Positions 62,732-64,000 of a DNA stretch of 64,000 nucleotides are shown here, one piece after another. This DNA is from Dysgonomonas sp. 25. Lineage in GTDB: Bacteria; Bacteroidota; Bacteroidia; Bacteroidales; Dysgonomonadaceae. The DNA lies in contig NZ_QVMN01000010.1 of the NCBI RefSeq assembly GCF_010501075.1, positions 22,316-86,315 on the forward strand, written 5' to 3'. Positions within the stretch are counted from its first letter, which is position 1. The number at the start of each line of letters is the position of its first letter. The notes beneath the pieces are model-generated. The model worked only from the letters and a program-made list of their open reading frames with translations. It searched no databases and had not been told where the DNA came from. Made by a program: the position numbers and the translations under genes.

Positions 62732-64000
62732 TTAGTTTTTCTTGCAGCGGACGGGGAACAGATTAGACCGATTATAGGCAATGCGTTGAACACGTGTTTC
62801 GTTATTATAAGAATGTCGTCGATGCCAGTTATAATCCGTCGTTCCATTGCCGCTTGCTGTTTGATAATCCCCATAAGAGCCATAATTATGAGTCGCATTG
62901 CCATAAGCATCACCAAGAAACATAATATTCATACCTGGACGAAACGAAATGGAAATTGTATTGCTGGTACCGTTGGTGGCAGTGGCAACTGTCGGTGCCG
63001 GACAAGGCGCTTTCATAGCATGCGCATGCGACCCACGATAAACTGCAGATGAACTACCTTTAGCAATAGTTCCACCAATATCTGCTGTGCCACTATACAA
63101 GTTGGTATTGGTGGTGATTTCCTGTTCCAACTGTGTCCATTCCCAGTCGCTTGGCAAGTGCCAACCATCGGGACAGATACCTTGCACAGGCGTAGGAGTA
63201 GTAGTAACATCCTCTCCATCGTTGATGGATGTCGTACCTGCACTTCCTCCCTTTCCACCCGTAGCAGCATCCCAGTTATACAGCAATCCTACGCGCGGAT
63301 TATTATCGAAAAGAGTTTGGCTTGCATTTGGATATCCCCACTGAGCTACATTGTATGTAGTTGCATACGAATATGTAAGCGTCCTACCCTGACTATGCGG
63401 CGCCTTTGACGAATAGTTCAATGCTCTCACATTATGCAACATCCACCGCCCGGCATTGCCAAAGTCCCCCGAGAGAAAAAGGTTATCGTCCTGGTCGCGG
63501 TGTAGCTGGATGAGGTTGATGGGCTTGATAGCTGACGAGCCCGCATCCGCATTCGTCACGGCTGCTATCTCGTCGTCGGTGAAGCCTGCCCGCCTCGCCC
63601 ATTCCTCGATACTCGGGTCGTTTCCTGTGACACAATTGACCATCGAAACCGTTACATCCTCAAAGCGTTTCGGTGTTTCAGCATCTTTGAAAGTGACATT
63701 CGCATAGTCGTAGCGGTTGCCTGCATTGGTAGTGTAAGGCACATTCGTAGTATTGGTAGTACCGTCTGTCAGCGTTTTGCCTCCTTCGGCTGCAACGGTA
63801 AAAGTAGCAGCGCTCTCCATACCCGTAATCTCTGCCTTCCAAGAGGCATTCCCCTGTACATTGAAGTTACCACTGGTAGCAGCTGTATAGGTTATTTGAG
63901 CATTGCGTAGCCTGTCTTTTGCTTTCAGGGCAAAGTTAGTCTGGTTGATGGTCACCGTTTTTATCTTTTCCTTGGAGTTGCCATCTTCATCTGTATCGGT
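62732..64000 (-). CDS. FISUMP-domain protein 4, 5' end outside window
   Basis: At least 423 residues; the frame is open to base 64000, and the GTG at 63955 is internal. The visible N-terminal part (about 160 residues, with VTINQTNFALKAKDRLR, ASWKAEITGMESAATFTV) is beta-rich, like a bacterial surface or Ig-like module, and does not resemble the N-terminal module of FISUMP 1-3. The FISUMP core begins at RWMLHNVRAL, includes GICPDGWHLPSDWEWTQLE and ends LFPVRCKKN. The stretch YNWHRRHSYNNETRVQRIAY before the end is again unlike the other three. Confidence 0.85.
   Translation of the reverse strand, partial: TDTDEDGNSKEKIKTVTINQTNFALKAKDRLRNAQITYTAATSGNFNVQGNASWKAEITGMESAATFTVAAEGGKTLTDGTTNTTNVPYTTNAGNRYDYANVTFKDAETPKRFEDVTVSMVNCVTGNDPSIEEWARRAGFTDDEIAAVTNADAGSSAIKPINLIQLHRDQDDNLFLSGDFGNAGRWMLHNVRALNYSSKAPHSQGRTLTYSYATTYNVAQWGYPNASQTLFDNNPRVGLLYNWDAATGGKGGSAGTTSINDGEDVTTTPTPVQGICPDGWHLPSDWEWTQLEQEITTNTNLYSGTADIGGTIAKGSSSAVYRGSHAHAMKAPCPAPTVATATNGTSNTISISFRPGMNIMFLGDAYGNATHNYGSYGDYQTASGNGTTDYNWHRRHSYNNETRVQRIAYNRSNLFPVRCKKN

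Noticed and set aside
62386..62916. 176-codon frame on the minus strand after FISUMP 4
   Set aside because: Runs through repeats R1, R3 and R2 and part of the FISUMP gene in another frame; no domain pattern.
23129..64000. Complete diversity-generating retroelement in the window
   Set aside because: No reverse transcriptase, no accessory protein and no adenine-rich template repeat are present here; only candidate target genes are.

Overview
The window looks like chromosome of a Bacteroidota bacterium, order Bacteroidales. Three things suggest this: sigma-ABfr type promoters (TTTG / TAnnTTTG) ahead of many genes, start sites without clear Shine-Dalgarno sequences, and gene sets usual for the order (DUF3667, DUF3836, DUF6807, TamB, the LuxR-hemerythrin pair, the cdaA-folP and yicC-gmk-nadD blocks). 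Several genes for FISUMP (Fibrobacter succinogenes major paralogous domain) proteins make a Dysgonomonas-like genus plausible, but I cannot fix the genus from the sequence. There is no rRNA, no tRNA that I can recognise, no transposase, no integrase and no CRISPR array.

Layout. 1-3.6 kb: 3' part of ftsK, a VanW-family gene and an outer-membrane barrel gene. 3.6-6.9 kb: a repeat-rich gap, then a minus-strand cassette of a lipoprotein with a swapped-looking C-terminal domain and two small secreted paralogues. This resembles a polymorphic effector with immunity genes. 7-22.7 kb: housekeeping and envelope genes (YgiQ, a DUF6807 lipoprotein, ffh, a double retropepsin, folD, tcdA, ndh, tamB, an Spx/ArsC-like gene). 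23-24.6 kb: first FISUMP gene with its 3' repeats. 24.7-39.2 kb: acetyltransferase-type genes, a metallo-hydrolase, phnA, lipoproteins, the purine block guaA-permease-xpt, rsmE, a thiol-redox pair, a flippase and glyA. 39.4-41.6 kb and 50.9-53.0 kb: two homologous FISUMP cassettes in inverted orientation. They flank a 9.3 kb core segment (thioredoxin, cvpA, rpmH, folA, cca, a NUDIX regulator, ubiE, a zeta-kinase pair, purC). 53.2-62.2 kb: LuxR-hemerythrin, diadenylate cyclase and folP, an M24 peptidase, a protein carrying an orphan EF-Tu domain III, and nadD-gmk-DUF-yicC. 62.3-64 kb: the 3' part of a fourth FISUMP gene, cut by the window edge.

The core genes are ordinary. The unusual material is (i) the FISUMP family, whose genes share N-termini and closely related 3' flanks but differ sharply in a C-terminal stretch that resembles the variable region of diversity-generating retroelement targets; (ii) a mosaic of dispersed short repeats around these genes, including a hairpin element with compensatory base changes and one filled/empty insertion site; and (iii) the lipoprotein cassette at 4.3-6.8 kb. 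All statements come from reading the sequence by eye. Family names are from memory, and no database search was run.
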